Source of the DNA: Anaerolineae bacterium | GTDB taxonomy: Bacteria; Chloroflexota; Anaerolineae; Promineifilales; Promineifilaceae | Assembly (NCBI GenBank): GCA_020848035.1 | Contig: JADLAX010000041.1 | Location: forward strand, 1 to 46,613 | Direction of reading: 5' to 3' | DNA: 46,613 bases | Shown: positions 27,768 to 35,977 of the stretch, in pieces | Layout of the letters: the number at the start of each line of letters is the position of its first letter | How positions within the stretch are numbered: position 1 is the stretch's first letter | Notes under the pieces: model-generated | What the model saw: only the letters and a program-made list of their open reading frames with translations | Database searches by the model: none | What the model was told of the DNA's origin: nothing | Program-made: the position numbers and the translations under genes

Positions 27768-28550
27768 CTACGCTCCCCTGGCAATTTGTCTGGCAATCTG
27801 GCGGTAGGCGTCGGCACCCTGGCTGTTGCCATCGTAGACGACGATGCTTTGCCCGGCGACAGCGCTTTCGGCAAAGCGCACGGAGCGTTTGACGATTGGC
27901 TCAAAGATGCGAATGCCGCTGCCGTACTGGTTGTCGATGGCGGCCAGGATGTCGCGGGTGAGGGTGGTGCGGGTGTCGGCCATGGTGAGCAAGATGCCCT
28001 CAATTTTCAGGTCCGCGTTAAGCTTTTTGCGCCGTACGGTTTCGATGCTGGAGAGGATCATCAGGGCACCGCGGGCGGCCAGGTATTCGGTCTGGATGGG
28101 GATGATGACGCTGGAAGCGGCCGTTAACGCATTCACCACCAGCAGGCCAAGGGAGGGATTGCAGTCAATCAGGATGTAATCGTATTGATTCATCACGTCG
28201 TTGAGAATGGTGGTGAGTACCCGTTCCCGGCTGAGGGTGTTGATCAGCGCCAGCTCGATGAGGCTGAGTTCGGCCTGGGCGGGCAGCAGGTGGAATTTCT
28301 CGTCGGTCTCGTAAATGGAGCCCTGTACATCACTTTCGTAACCTTCGATTTCTGCTTTGAAGGCGTCGTAGATGGTGGGGCTGAGATTGTCGGGGTCAAA
28401 ACCGGCGTGTTGGGTGAGGTTGCATTGGGGGTCCAGGTCAACAGCCAGGACGCGGTAGCCCATCTCGCCGAAGGCAGCGGCCAAATTGATGGCGGTGGTG
28501 GTTTTGCCCACGCCGCCTTTTTGCATGGCAACGGCAATAATTTTGGTCAT
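27768..28550 (-). CDS. parA: Chromosome partition ATPase ParA
   Basis: A 260-aa ParA/Soj-type ATPase with the deviant Walker A KGGVGKTT at 11-18, switch I-like DLDPQCN and Walker B ILIDCNPSLG. The length without an N-terminal HTH marks it as chromosomal-type ParA. It binds DNA non-specifically when bound to ATP and pulls ParB-parS complexes. AGGAG lies before the ATG. It is the first gene of a parA-parB operon; a promoter lies at 28648-28676, with an 18-bp palindrome just upstream of its -35 box. Confidence 0.95.
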   Translation of the reverse strand: MTKIIAVAMQKGGVGKTTTAINLAAAFGEMGYRVLAVDLDPQCNLTQHAGFDPDNLSPTIYDAFKAEIEGYESDVQGSIYETDEKFHLLPAQAELSLIELALINTLSRERVLTTILNDVMNQYDYILIDCNPSLGLLVVNALTAASSVIIPIQTEYLAARGALMILSSIETVRRKKLNADLKIEGILLTMADTRTTLTRDILAAIDNQYGSGIRIFEPIVKRSVRFAESAVAGQSIVVYDGNSQGADAYRQIARQIARGA

Positions 28551-28570
28551 TGCTTCTCCTAATTTGAGTG

Positions 28571-28632
28571 ACTGGTGGTTGGTGGCTAGTGGTAGGAACC
28601 GGCTTACGCAAAAACACTAGCAACGAGCCACT
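28571..28632. repeat. Heptamer quasi-palindrome (GGTGGCT unit)
   Basis: GACTGGTGGTTGGTGGCTAG on the left and CTAGCAACGAGCCACTAAC on the right; an imperfect relative of the element at 21918-21956, in the parA leader. Confidence 0.65.
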
Positions 28633-28647
28633 AACTTATGCCGATAA

Positions 28648-28676
28648 ACAATAACACGAAGGGAATGGGGCGTCAA
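28648..28676 (-). promoter_or_regulatory. parAB promoter
   Basis: On the minus strand TTGACG (28671-28676), 17-bp spacer, TATTGT (28648-28653). The leader to parA is about 90 nt and contains a quasi-palindrome. The palindrome at 28682-28699 lies 6 bp upstream of the -35 box. Confidence 0.55.
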
Positions 28677-28681
28677 AGAAG

Positions 28682-28699
28682 TGTCAACCGTGGTTGACA
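28682..28699. promoter_or_regulatory. 18-bp palindrome, copy 3 (upstream of parA promoter)
   Basis: TGTCAACCGTGGTTGACA, with 8-bp arms around GT. Its place, just beyond the -35 box, fits autoregulation of parAB or a partition-complex site. Confidence 0.6.
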
Positions 28700-28762
28700 G
28701 GAGTTTGCCAAGTATACAGGTGGAAAAAATTGTTGTGGGCCTTTGAGAATGGGAGCGTGTGG

Positions 28763-28800
28763 CGTGAAACGTGACTGGGAGCATCACGTTTCACGTTTCA
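28763..28800. repeat. Heptamer quasi-palindrome (GTGAAAC unit)
   Basis: CGTGAAACGTGA and TCACGTTTCACG form 12-bp perfect arms with a 9-nt loop; a third TCACGTT-like unit follows. The unit resembles a parS half-site (GTGAAAC), but the spacing does not form a parS. Confidence 0.7.
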
Positions 28801-28908
28801 TGATTTACCAACTCTTTGAAATCCTGAGGACTCCGGGTTGGTCAGTTTAGCCGATTTTACGGCCGTTTTCTTGATCAGGGTGTACAAAGTGGCGCAAATT
28901 GCATACAA

Positions 28909-28927
28909 TATAACGCACCGTGTTATA
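28909..28927. promoter_or_regulatory. Operator-like palindrome A upstream of the GMC gene
   Basis: TATAACGCACCGTGTTATA, an imperfect 19-bp palindrome (TAAC-x-CA / TG-x-GTTA). The same pattern recurs 22 bp further. TetR-type repressors often use such paired sites. Overlaps a possible -10 box TACAAT at 28904-28909. Confidence 0.55.
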
Positions 28928-28930
28928 TTT

Positions 28931-28949
28931 AGTAACGCAATGTGTTATA
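28931..28949. promoter_or_regulatory. Operator-like palindrome B upstream of the GMC gene
   Basis: AGTAACGCAATGTGTTATA, in phase with site A (22 bp, two helical turns). It lies about 60 nt before the ATG, between promoter and gene. Confidence 0.55.
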
Positions 28950-29006
28950 TGCCGGGTTTGTGTTTAGATGGCGTGGATGACGGCCGTCTAACAAATCGAG
29001 TTAAAA

Positions 29007-30791
29007 ATGGAGCAATCAACCTTCGTTCAACCATCAGCCGCCGATTCTGTGTACGACTTCATCATCGTAGGCTCGGGTTTTGGTGGCAGCGTTTCGGCCA
29101 TGCGCCTGACCGAGAAGGGGTACCGTGTGCTGGTTCTGGAACGTGGCAAGCGGTACGAGCCTCAAGATTTTCCCCAAACAAACTGGAACATTTTTAAATA
29201 TTTGTGGTTGCCCGCAATGCGCTGTTTTGGCATCATGGGCGTCAACTTTTTGGACGACATGATGATCCTCAACGGCAGCGGGGTGGGGGGCGGCAGCCTG
29301 GTGTATGCCAGCACTCATATCGAGCCGGGGGCCGGGTTTTACGAGGCCAGCGAATGGGCCGATCTGGCCGACTGGCAGCGGGAACTTGCGCCGCATTTTC
29401 GCATGGCCAACCGCATGTTGGGCGTGCGTGAAAATCCGCTGTACTGGCCAGCCGATTACCGGCTGCAGGAAATTGCCAACGAGCTGGGCCAGGGGCATAC
29501 CTTCAAGCCGTCGCCGGTGGCTATTTTCTTTGGCGATCCCGGTGAAACGGTGCCGGATCCGTTTTTTGGCGGCGATGGGCCAGATCGGACGGGCTGCATT
29601 CACTGCGGCGGCTGCATGGTGGGGTGTCGCCACAACGCCAAAAATACGCTGGACAAAAATTACCTCTACTTTGCCGAAAAGTGGGGCGCAGAGGTGCGGT
29701 CGGAGGCGAATGTGTTGGGGATACGGCCGCTTTACGGCCCGCAACCCGGCGCAGCACGGTATGAAGTTGAGTATGAAAACATCACCGATTGGGTGCTGAA
29801 GCGCAAACAAACGGTGCAGGCGCGGAATGTCATTGTAGCGGCCGGGGTGCTGGGAACGGTAAATTTGCTCCTGCAATGCCGCGACGAAGCCAAAACGCTG
29901 CCGCTGCTGTCGCCGCGATTGGGCTGGATGGTACGCAGCAACAGCGAAGCGCTGATGGGGGTGACAGCCCGGGAAGGCGAGGTGGATTACTCAAAAGGGG
30001 TGGCCATCACGTCGCACTTTTGGCTGGACGAGATTACCAGTGTGGAGCCGGTGCGTTACCCGCGCGGCTCGTCTTTGATGCGCAACCTGGCGGTCCCGTT
30101 GGTGAGCCTGCGTGGCGGTGGCTGGCAGCGTTTTGGCCGGTTTGTGGTGGAAGGGTTGAAACGGCCGTATGACTTCCTCAAAACCCGCTTTTTGCCCGAT
30201 TGGGCCAGGGATTCCACTATCTTGCTCATCATGCAAACGGCCGAAAGCCGGATGCGCCTCAAGCGCGGCCGCAGCATCTTTACCCTGTTTCAGCGCGGTT
30301 TGGTCAGCGAGCGCGACCACAGCTTGCCCATCCCGGCGGTGATTGATGCCGGGCGTTCTGTGGTGAACCGCTTTGCCGACAAAATTAACGGCATTCCGCA
30401 ATCTACGGTGAATGAGGTGCTGCTGGAGACGCCGTCAACGGCCCACATTTTGGGCGGCTGCGGCATTGCGGCCGATGTTTCACGCGGCGTCATCGACGCA
30501 CGGCACGAGGTGTTTCACTACCCCGGCCTGTATGTGGCCGATGGTTCGGTGATTCCCGCCAACCTGGGCGTGAACCCCAGCCTGACCATCACGGCAATGA
30601 CTGAACGGGCGATGAGCCTGATACCTCGGGCGGACGATGCGGGTCCGGTACGGCCGTTGACCATGCCCGCCAATTTGCCCCAGCCGACGGTGGTTGTTGG
30701 TCGGCGGCGGCGGGCGTTGGCCTGGGCGGGGCTGGCTGCTTTGGGTGGTATGTTATTATTTGGCTTATGGAAAAACGGCAAGCGGGGATAA
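29007..30791 (+). CDS. GMC-type oxidoreductase with 4-Cys motif and membrane tail
   Basis: A 594-aa flavoprotein. FAD-binding GSGFGG at 22-27 and ERGKR at 45-49 mark the Rossmann fold; the C-terminal GGCGIAADVSRGVID and NLGVNPSLTITAMTERA belong to the GMC/cholesterol-oxidase group. Residues 197-207 contain C-x2-C-x2-C-x3-C (C197, C200, C203, C207), as in ferredoxin-like [4Fe-4S] sites, a feature of the long-chain alcohol oxidase-like branch. The last 25 residues are a hydrophobic helix ending in KNGKRG, a probable tail anchor. It likely oxidises a hydrophobic alcohol or sterol. The ALDH gene follows 66 nt later. Two operator-like palindromes lie upstream. Confidence 0.85.
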   Translation: MEQSTFVQPSAADSVYDFIIVGSGFGGSVSAMRLTEKGYRVLVLERGKRYEPQDFPQTNWNIFKYLWLPAMRCFGIMGVNFLDDMMILNGSGVGGGSLVYASTHIEPGAGFYEASEWADLADWQRELAPHFRMANRMLGVRENPLYWPADYRLQEIANELGQGHTFKPSPVAIFFGDPGETVPDPFFGGDGPDRTGCIHCGGCMVGCRHNAKNTLDKNYLYFAEKWGAEVRSEANVLGIRPLYGPQPGAARYEVEYENITDWVLKRKQTVQARNVIVAAGVLGTVNLLLQCRDEAKTLPLLSPRLGWMVRSNSEALMGVTAREGEVDYSKGVAITSHFWLDEITSVEPVRYPRGSSLMRNLAVPLVSLRGGGWQRFGRFVVEGLKRPYDFLKTRFLPDWARDSTILLIMQTAESRMRLKRGRSIFTLFQRGLVSERDHSLPIPAVIDAGRSVVNRFADKINGIPQSTVNEVLLETPSTAHILGGCGIAADVSRGVIDARHEVFHYPGLYVADGSVIPANLGVNPSLTITAMTERAMSLIPRADDAGPVRPLTMPANLPQPTVVVGRRRRALAWAGLAALGGMLLFGLWKNGKRG

Positions 30792-30857
30792 TGAGCCACG
30801 CTGGCCGAGAAAAGTGGCAGATTTTGGTGCAAAGAGCGTATGAAAGGAGCACAAATC

Positions 30858-32516
30858 ATGGGGACAGTGACTGAAGTGATGAAAGGACAGGCGCTAAATG
30901 GTAAGGCAGAACTGCTGCCGTTTGTAAATCCGGCGACGGGCGAGCAGTTTGGCTCTGTCCTCATGACCACCGAGGTAGAGGTGAAAAATGCCCGGCGGGA
31001 GATGGCAGTGGCGGCGCAAACGTGGGCGGCCAAGCCGGTAAAAGAGCGGGTGCGCCTGGTGCGTAAGCTGCAAACGCTGCTGATTGATGAGATGGACGAG
31101 ATTACGGCCGTTATGAACCAGGACAACGGCAAAAGTCGTCAGGACGCCATGGCTGAGCTGTTCATGAGCGTCGATCTGATCAACCAATATTGCAACCGTG
31201 CCCCGCACTGGCTGCGCCGCCAGCGGGTATCGCCGGGGCTGCAAATTTTTAAGCGCTGCTACGTTGAGCAGCATCCGCACGGCGTGGTGGGGATCATTGG
31301 ACCGTGGAATTACCCTCTGGTGCTGATTGTGCCGCCCATGGTTTCGGCGCTGCTGGCGGGTAACACGGTGCTGGTTAAACCGTCGGAAGTAACGGCGGCA
31401 ACAGGGGTGATGGTTGAGCAGCTGTTCCGCAAAATACCGGAGCTGGCCCCCTTTGTGCGCTTTTTGCATGGCGACGGCCGTGTTGGGGCCGCGCTGGTCC
31501 AGTCGAAACCAGACTTCATTTTCCTCACCGGGTCCACCAAAACCGGGCGGCTGGTCATGAAAGCGGCCGCCGAAAACATGACCCCGGTGGTGTGTGAGTT
31601 GGGCGGCAAAGATCCCATGATTGTGCTGGAAGATGCCGACATTGAGGCGGCGGCGCGCTGGGGGGCCTGGGGTGCTTTTTACAACACCGGGCAGACCTGC
31701 ATGGCGGTGGAGCGCATCTACGTCATTGAATCGGTTTATGATGCCTTTTTGGAGGCGTTTTTGGAGGAAACGCGCCAGCTCAAGCAGGGGTACAGCCCGG
31801 AAATCGACAATCCCAACGACCTGGGGCCGCTGACGTTTCAGCGGCAGGTGGACATCATTGAGGATCATGTGCAGGATGCCCTGGCCAAAGGGGCGCACAT
31901 CATTCATGGCGGCAAGCGCAAAGGCATGTACATGGAGCCAACCGTGATGGTGAACGTGGACCACAGCATGAAGCTGATGCGTGAGGAAACGTTTGGCCCG
32001 GTAGTGCCCATCATGATGGTTGATAACGAAGAGCACGCCATTCAGCTGGCCAACGACTCTAACCTGGGGCTAAGCGCCTCGGTGTGGAGCCGGAACCTGG
32101 CCCGGGCGGAGCGTGTGGCGCACCAGCTGTACGTCGGCTCGGTGAACATCAACGATACGATGTCTCACTTTGCCATTCCGCGCCTGCCGTTTGGCGGGGT
32201 GAAGGAGTCTGGCATTGGCCGCACACACGGCAAGAAGGATTTGCTGCAATTTACCCAGACACGGGCGTTTGTGGTGGGCAATCCGCCGCTGCCGTTTGAC
32301 ATTGCCACCATTTTGCGCCAGCCGGGTAATTATCGGCTGGGGTCAGGCATCATTCACCTGGTCTTTGGCACCACGCCGAAGCAGAAGTTGAAGCCGGTGG
32401 TGGCGCTGTTGGAAGAGAAGGAAGTGGCACCTAAGGTGAAGAAAGTGGGTACGGCCGTTGGCGTAACGGCCGTTCTTGGCGCGATTGTTTTGACTCTGCT
32501 GCGTACCCGCAAATAA
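30858..32516 (+). CDS. Aldehyde dehydrogenase with C-terminal membrane tail
   Basis: A 552-aa NAD(P)-dependent aldehyde dehydrogenase. The active-site residues are all there: N151 (GPWNYP), K174 (LVKPSE), E247 (CELGGKD) and the nucleophile C281 (NTGQTC). After about residue 470 comes an extension that includes a hydrophobic helix near the end (VGVTAVLGAIVLTLLRTRK). The layout recalls the tail-anchored fatty aldehyde dehydrogenases of eukaryotes. With the preceding GMC oxidoreductase it can convert alcohol to aldehyde to acid at the membrane. The ATG at 30858 has AAGGAG at ideal spacing. A strong hairpin follows the gene. Confidence 0.92.
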   Translation: MGTVTEVMKGQALNGKAELLPFVNPATGEQFGSVLMTTEVEVKNARREMAVAAQTWAAKPVKERVRLVRKLQTLLIDEMDEITAVMNQDNGKSRQDAMAELFMSVDLINQYCNRAPHWLRRQRVSPGLQIFKRCYVEQHPHGVVGIIGPWNYPLVLIVPPMVSALLAGNTVLVKPSEVTAATGVMVEQLFRKIPELAPFVRFLHGDGRVGAALVQSKPDFIFLTGSTKTGRLVMKAAAENMTPVVCELGGKDPMIVLEDADIEAAARWGAWGAFYNTGQTCMAVERIYVIESVYDAFLEAFLEETRQLKQGYSPEIDNPNDLGPLTFQRQVDIIEDHVQDALAKGAHIIHGGKRKGMYMEPTVMVNVDHSMKLMREETFGPVVPIMMVDNEEHAIQLANDSNLGLSASVWSRNLARAERVAHQLYVGSVNINDTMSHFAIPRLPFGGVKESGIGRTHGKKDLLQFTQTRAFVVGNPPLPFDIATILRQPGNYRLGSGIIHLVFGTTPKQKLKPVVALLEEKEVAPKVKKVGTAVGVTAVLGAIVLTLLRTRK

Positions 32517-32520
32517 TAGA

Positions 32521-32552
32521 TTTCCCCGGAAACTTCTCAGTTTCCGGGGAAA
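32521..32552. terminator. Bidirectional hairpin terminator
   Basis: Perfect 14-bp arms TTTCCCCGGAAACT / AGTTTCCGGGGAAA with a 4-nt loop, between the convergent ALDH and HtrA genes. There is no long T-run, but the stem begins and ends in A/T tracts and position suits termination for both strands. Confidence 0.65.
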
Positions 32553-32567
32553 TGCCACTTAAACTGG

Positions 32568-33773
32568 TTAGCTGGAGCTGGGACGGGCCATCAAGGTTAC
32601 GTTTACAGTTTGCGGCTGACCATCCCGCAAGATTTGTAGTTCAACCGTTTGCCCAACCACTGTTTGCTGCACCAGGTAGCCCAGCAAATCATCGAAGGCG
32701 GCAATTTGACGGCCGTCTACCCCAATGATGACGTCTGGGTTGTTGCCGCCGCGCAGGCCAGCGTTGGCCGCCGGGCTGCCCGCGATGACGTCACCAATCA
32801 GGATGCCGCTTTGATCGGCCGGTAAGCCCAGGGCTGCGGCCGCTTCTTCGGTAAGCAACCCACCGGCAATGCCCAGCCACGGGGTTTCCACACGGCCGTT
32901 GGCAATAATTTGCGGCACGATGTTGCCGACGATGTTAGACGGCACGGCGTAGCCAATGCCCGATGAACCGCGCACGGGTGATTCGATGGCGGTGTTGACA
33001 CCAATCACTTCACCGCGCAGGTTCAGCAGCGGGCCACCGGAGTTGCCGGGGTTAATCGCCGCATCGGTTTGGATGATGTTGGGAATCTGATAAGCGGTGC
33101 CATCTGGGCCAACTGCGCCGGGGAACAGCCGGTCCAGGGCCGAGATGATGCCGGTGGTCATGCTGCTTTGCAGGCCAAACGGGCTGCCGATGGCGATGAC
33201 AATCTGGCCCACCTTCAGCGCGTCCGAATTGGCCAGGCTCACCGGGGTGATGTCGCTGATCTGGCTGGCGTCTACCTGAATGACGGCCAGGTCAGACGAT
33301 GGGTCGGTGCCGACGATGGTGGCGGGCAGCTGACGGCCGTCGTCAAAATTCACCACAATCTGGCCGCCGTCGGCCACCACGTGGTTATTGGTGACGATGT
33401 GGCCTGCGCGGTCAAACAAGAAGCCGGAACCCTGCCCACTGCCGACGAGGATGTTCACCACGGCCGGATTGACCCGCTCGTACACTGAGACAAACGCCTC
33501 TTCCTGCACAAACAGGCTGGCCAGCGGATCATTGGCGGCGGCATCGGCGACCGGGTTGAGGGAGTCGGTGGCGGGTTCAACGGCCGTTTCCACCACGGGG
33601 TCTGCTTCCTCAAGGACGGCCGTTTCCGGCTGAACTTCTTCGGTAAAACTGTTGATGGTTTGGGTGATGGGGTTGGATACGGCCGTTTCGGTCGCGCCAC
33701 AGGCAGACAGCATCAGTACCAGCAGTACAAAAAATGGCAACCAGATGGACTTAACATAACTTTTCCGATTCAT
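32568..33773 (-). CDS. HtrA/DegP-like serine protease, lipoprotein
   Basis: A 401-aa envelope protease. Signal peptide with lipobox LSAC (C25), then a linker of about 60 residues rich in Glu, Thr, Ala, Val. Trypsin-like domain with catalytic H131 (TNNHVV), D161 (SSDLAV) and S245 (GNSGGP). One PDZ domain from about residue 300 (ETPWLGIAG...DVIIGVDGRQI) ends the protein. It should degrade or refold damaged proteins at the outer face of the membrane. The linker holds three ETAV segments, each coded by an ACGGCCGT motif. GGAGG precedes the ATG. Confidence 0.93.
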   Translation of the reverse strand: MNRKSYVKSIWLPFFVLLVLMLSACGATETAVSNPITQTINSFTEEVQPETAVLEEADPVVETAVEPATDSLNPVADAAANDPLASLFVQEEAFVSVYERVNPAVVNILVGSGQGSGFLFDRAGHIVTNNHVVADGGQIVVNFDDGRQLPATIVGTDPSSDLAVIQVDASQISDITPVSLANSDALKVGQIVIAIGSPFGLQSSMTTGIISALDRLFPGAVGPDGTAYQIPNIIQTDAAINPGNSGGPLLNLRGEVIGVNTAIESPVRGSSGIGYAVPSNIVGNIVPQIIANGRVETPWLGIAGGLLTEEAAAALGLPADQSGILIGDVIAGSPAANAGLRGGNNPDVIIGVDGRQIAAFDDLLGYLVQQTVVGQTVELQILRDGQPQTVNVTLMARPSSS

Positions 33774-33911
33774 TTTGCCTCCAAATTTGATGGACCAATA
33801 AAATTTCTAATCTGGCCGATAGTTTGGGGGGCAAATGCAAAAAAAGTGTAAAGCGTGGCTGAGTGGGGAGTAATAAAGACGGCCGTTTCTGAACAGGGGA
33901 TGAGAGGGGGG

Positions 33912-33971
33912 AAGTGATAAGTGATAAGTGAAAAGTGAAGAGAACCACTGATCACTTTTCACTTTTTACTA
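33912..33971. repeat. Heptamer quasi-palindrome (GTGATAA/GTGAAAA unit)
   Basis: AAGTGATAAGTGATAAGTGA then, after a short loop, ATCACTTTTCACTTTTTACT. It lies between the alpha/beta hydrolase and HtrA genes, touching the hydrolase stop. Confidence 0.85.
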
Positions 33972-34931
33972 TTTCCCCGGCAGCTTGGCCAGCCAATCTT
34001 CCACCGCTTGCAGGAAAAGCGTTTCGCATTCTTGCTGGGGCAGGTGGCCGCAGTCGGGCAGGACGGCCAGTTCGGCGTTGGGCAGCTCGCCTGCCAGCTG
34101 AATGCTTTCCTCGGTGGGGATGAAGTTGTCGGTGTCGCCGGTGATGACGAGGGTGGGCTGAGTGAGCTGGTCAAACCGGTCGCTCAGGTCCAGCTGGTTG
34201 GTCGCGGCCGTAAATTCCCACAGCGCTTTGTCCCAATTGTTCACCCGCGTGCCGATGGCCGCCTGCTCCAGCTGTTCGGCGGTGAGATTGCCGGAAAACT
34301 CCACCTGGCCAATGAGCCGGGCAATCAGCGGGCCGACGCGCTTCATTTGCGGCGTGCTGGCCAGGGCCTGGGCCAGCGGCGGGCTGCCGTTGCCGCTGAA
34401 GATGGCCGGGGCGGCCAAAATGACCCCTTCGACCCGCTCGGGATGCTCCAGGGCGAGCTGCATGGCCAGCAGCCCCCCGGCGGAGTTGCCCACGACAATC
34501 ACCTGGTCGATGCCCAGCTCATCCAGCAGCTCGATTGCGATGTCCACGGTGGCCTGACGGGAGTAGGGGTTTTGATCTTGCCAATTGGTGGGTAACGGCC
34601 GTTCGCTCAGCCCAAACGGAATGCGGTCATAGGCCACGGCGCGGCCCTGGCTGGCAAAATAGTCAAACGTTTCGTCCCAGGTGTAGACGTTGAGAGCAAA
34701 GCCGTGCAGCAGTAAAAAGGTGCGCGATCCGCTGCCCTGGTCCCAGTAGTGAATGTCCAGGCCGTCGGTGCCGGGGTAGGGCAGGGTGGTGAATTGGCTG
34801 TTTTCATCGGCCAGCGTTTGCGGCGGCACGGTGCCTTCCAGCGGCGGCACGGGGATGAGAAACGGACCAATGAGCAGGATGAGCAGCACAACGGCTAAAA
34901 AGATGGCCAAACGGCGTCCCCATTTTTTCAT
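33969..34931 (-). CDS. Alpha/beta hydrolase, membrane-anchored
   Basis: A 320-aa protein with one N-terminal transmembrane segment (residues 8-25) and a C-terminal alpha/beta-hydrolase domain outside the cytoplasm. The triad is visible: S150 in VVGNSAGG, D266 in ITGDTDN and H296 in DCGHLP; the oxyanion motif HGFAL is at 76-80. A cap domain lies between about 175 and 250. It is a probable esterase, epoxide or C-C hydrolase; the substrate is unknown. Same strand as the HtrA gene but separated by a repeat. Confidence 0.88.
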   Translation of the reverse strand: MKKWGRRLAIFLAVVLLILLIGPFLIPVPPLEGTVPPQTLADENSQFTTLPYPGTDGLDIHYWDQGSGSRTFLLLHGFALNVYTWDETFDYFASQGRAVAYDRIPFGLSERPLPTNWQDQNPYSRQATVDIAIELLDELGIDQVIVVGNSAGGLLAMQLALEHPERVEGVILAAPAIFSGNGSPPLAQALASTPQMKRVGPLIARLIGQVEFSGNLTAEQLEQAAIGTRVNNWDKALWEFTAATNQLDLSDRFDQLTQPTLVITGDTDNFIPTEESIQLAGELPNAELAVLPDCGHLPQQECETLFLQAVEDWLAKLPGK

Positions 34932-34951
34932 GATGACTTGTTCCTTGTTTT

Positions 34952-35022
34952 GTCCACAGATTTCGCAGATTACACAGATTTTTCTTCATCCGCGTTTTCT
35001 GCGTTCATCTGCGTCCTATTTT
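34952..35022. repeat. CACAGATT/TCTGCG nonamer quasi-palindrome
   Basis: Units CACAGATTT, CGCAGATTA on the left and TCTGCGTT, TCTGCGTC on the right, with a period of 9. The class is widespread in spacers of unrelated environmental genomes. Here it lies between the divergent hydrolase and RNase PH genes. Relative at 38540-38570. Confidence 0.75.
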
Positions 35023-35167
35023 TAAACTGTCGGACAGCAGTCGCTGCCTGAGATTGAGTTTAGGCACGATTTCGGTGCGGGGCAAGGGCGGGTTGGGTAT
35101 ACTTGGCGAAATTGTTTGAGTGGCAAGTTTGCCGGTGGGCAAGTTTGCCTGTGGAAGAGATAAAAAT

Positions 35168-35890
35168 ATGAAGCGAGCTGACGGCCGTTCCCCCAACGAA
35201 TTACGCCCCATCACCTTTATCCCGCATTTTACCAAAATGGCGGAAGGATCGGTGCTGACCCAATTTGGCGAAACGCACGTGCTGTGTAACGTGACCATCG
35301 ACAACAGCCTGCCGCCGTGGCTGCGTAACCAGCCGGAGCCGCACGGTTGGCTGACGGCCGAATACGCCATGCTGCCGCGCAGCACCCAGCAGCGCACCAA
35401 TCGCGAACAGCGCTGGCCGAAGGGGCGCACCCAGGAAATCTCCCGGCTCATCGGGCGTAGCCTGCGCATGGCGCTGGATTTGTCGCAGTTGGGCGAGCGC
35501 ACCATCACGGTGGATTGTGACGTGCTGCAAGCCGATGGCGGCACACGCACCACGGCCATTTGCGGCGGCTGGGTGGCGTTGCAGCTGGCGCTGCGTCCGC
35601 TGATTGCCGCCGGGGTTTTGCCGGCGGCGGTCAACAGGCAGCAAATCGCGGCCATCAGCGTGGGCGTGGTGGATGGCGTGCCGCTGCTCGATTTGCCCTA
35701 CGTGGAAGATGTGGCCGCCGAAGTGGACATGAACGTGGTGATGACATCAGCCGGTTTGTTGGTGGAAGTGCAGGGCACGGGCGAAAAAGCGCCATTTAGC
35801 CGCACCGAATTTGACCAACTGCTGACGCTGGCCGAGCAGGGGATTCGGCAAATTACGGCCGTTCAAGAACAAATTGTGAGTAGCTCATAA
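35168..35890 (+). CDS. rph: Ribonuclease PH
   Basis: A 240-aa 3'-5' phosphorolytic exonuclease that trims tRNA precursors. The start MKRADGRSPNELRP, the phosphate-binding region NREQRWPKGRTQEISRLIGR and the block VDCDVLQADGGTRT are characteristic, and the length is that of bacterial RNase PH. The ATG at 35168 is preceded by GGAAGAG; the open frame upstream adds 16 atypical residues. The protein acts as a hexamer in the cytosol. No rdgB-like gene follows, which is often its neighbour. Confidence 0.96.
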   Translation: MKRADGRSPNELRPITFIPHFTKMAEGSVLTQFGETHVLCNVTIDNSLPPWLRNQPEPHGWLTAEYAMLPRSTQQRTNREQRWPKGRTQEISRLIGRSLRMALDLSQLGERTITVDCDVLQADGGTRTTAICGGWVALQLALRPLIAAGVLPAAVNRQQIAAISVGVVDGVPLLDLPYVEDVAAEVDMNVVMTSAGLLVEVQGTGEKAPFSRTEFDQLLTLAEQGIRQITAVQEQIVSSS

Positions 35891-35977
35891 TTAATTGAAC
35901 GCCAAAATTATTTCGTATAGTATTGAGAGAGAACGGCCGTTTTTGCCCCAAAATCGGCTTAAATCCAGGGGAAACCG

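Noticed and set aside
28763..28800. Second parS site
   Set aside because: GTGAAAC and GTTTCAC units are present, but not in the 16-bp spacing of parS; the element fits the heptamer repeat family better.
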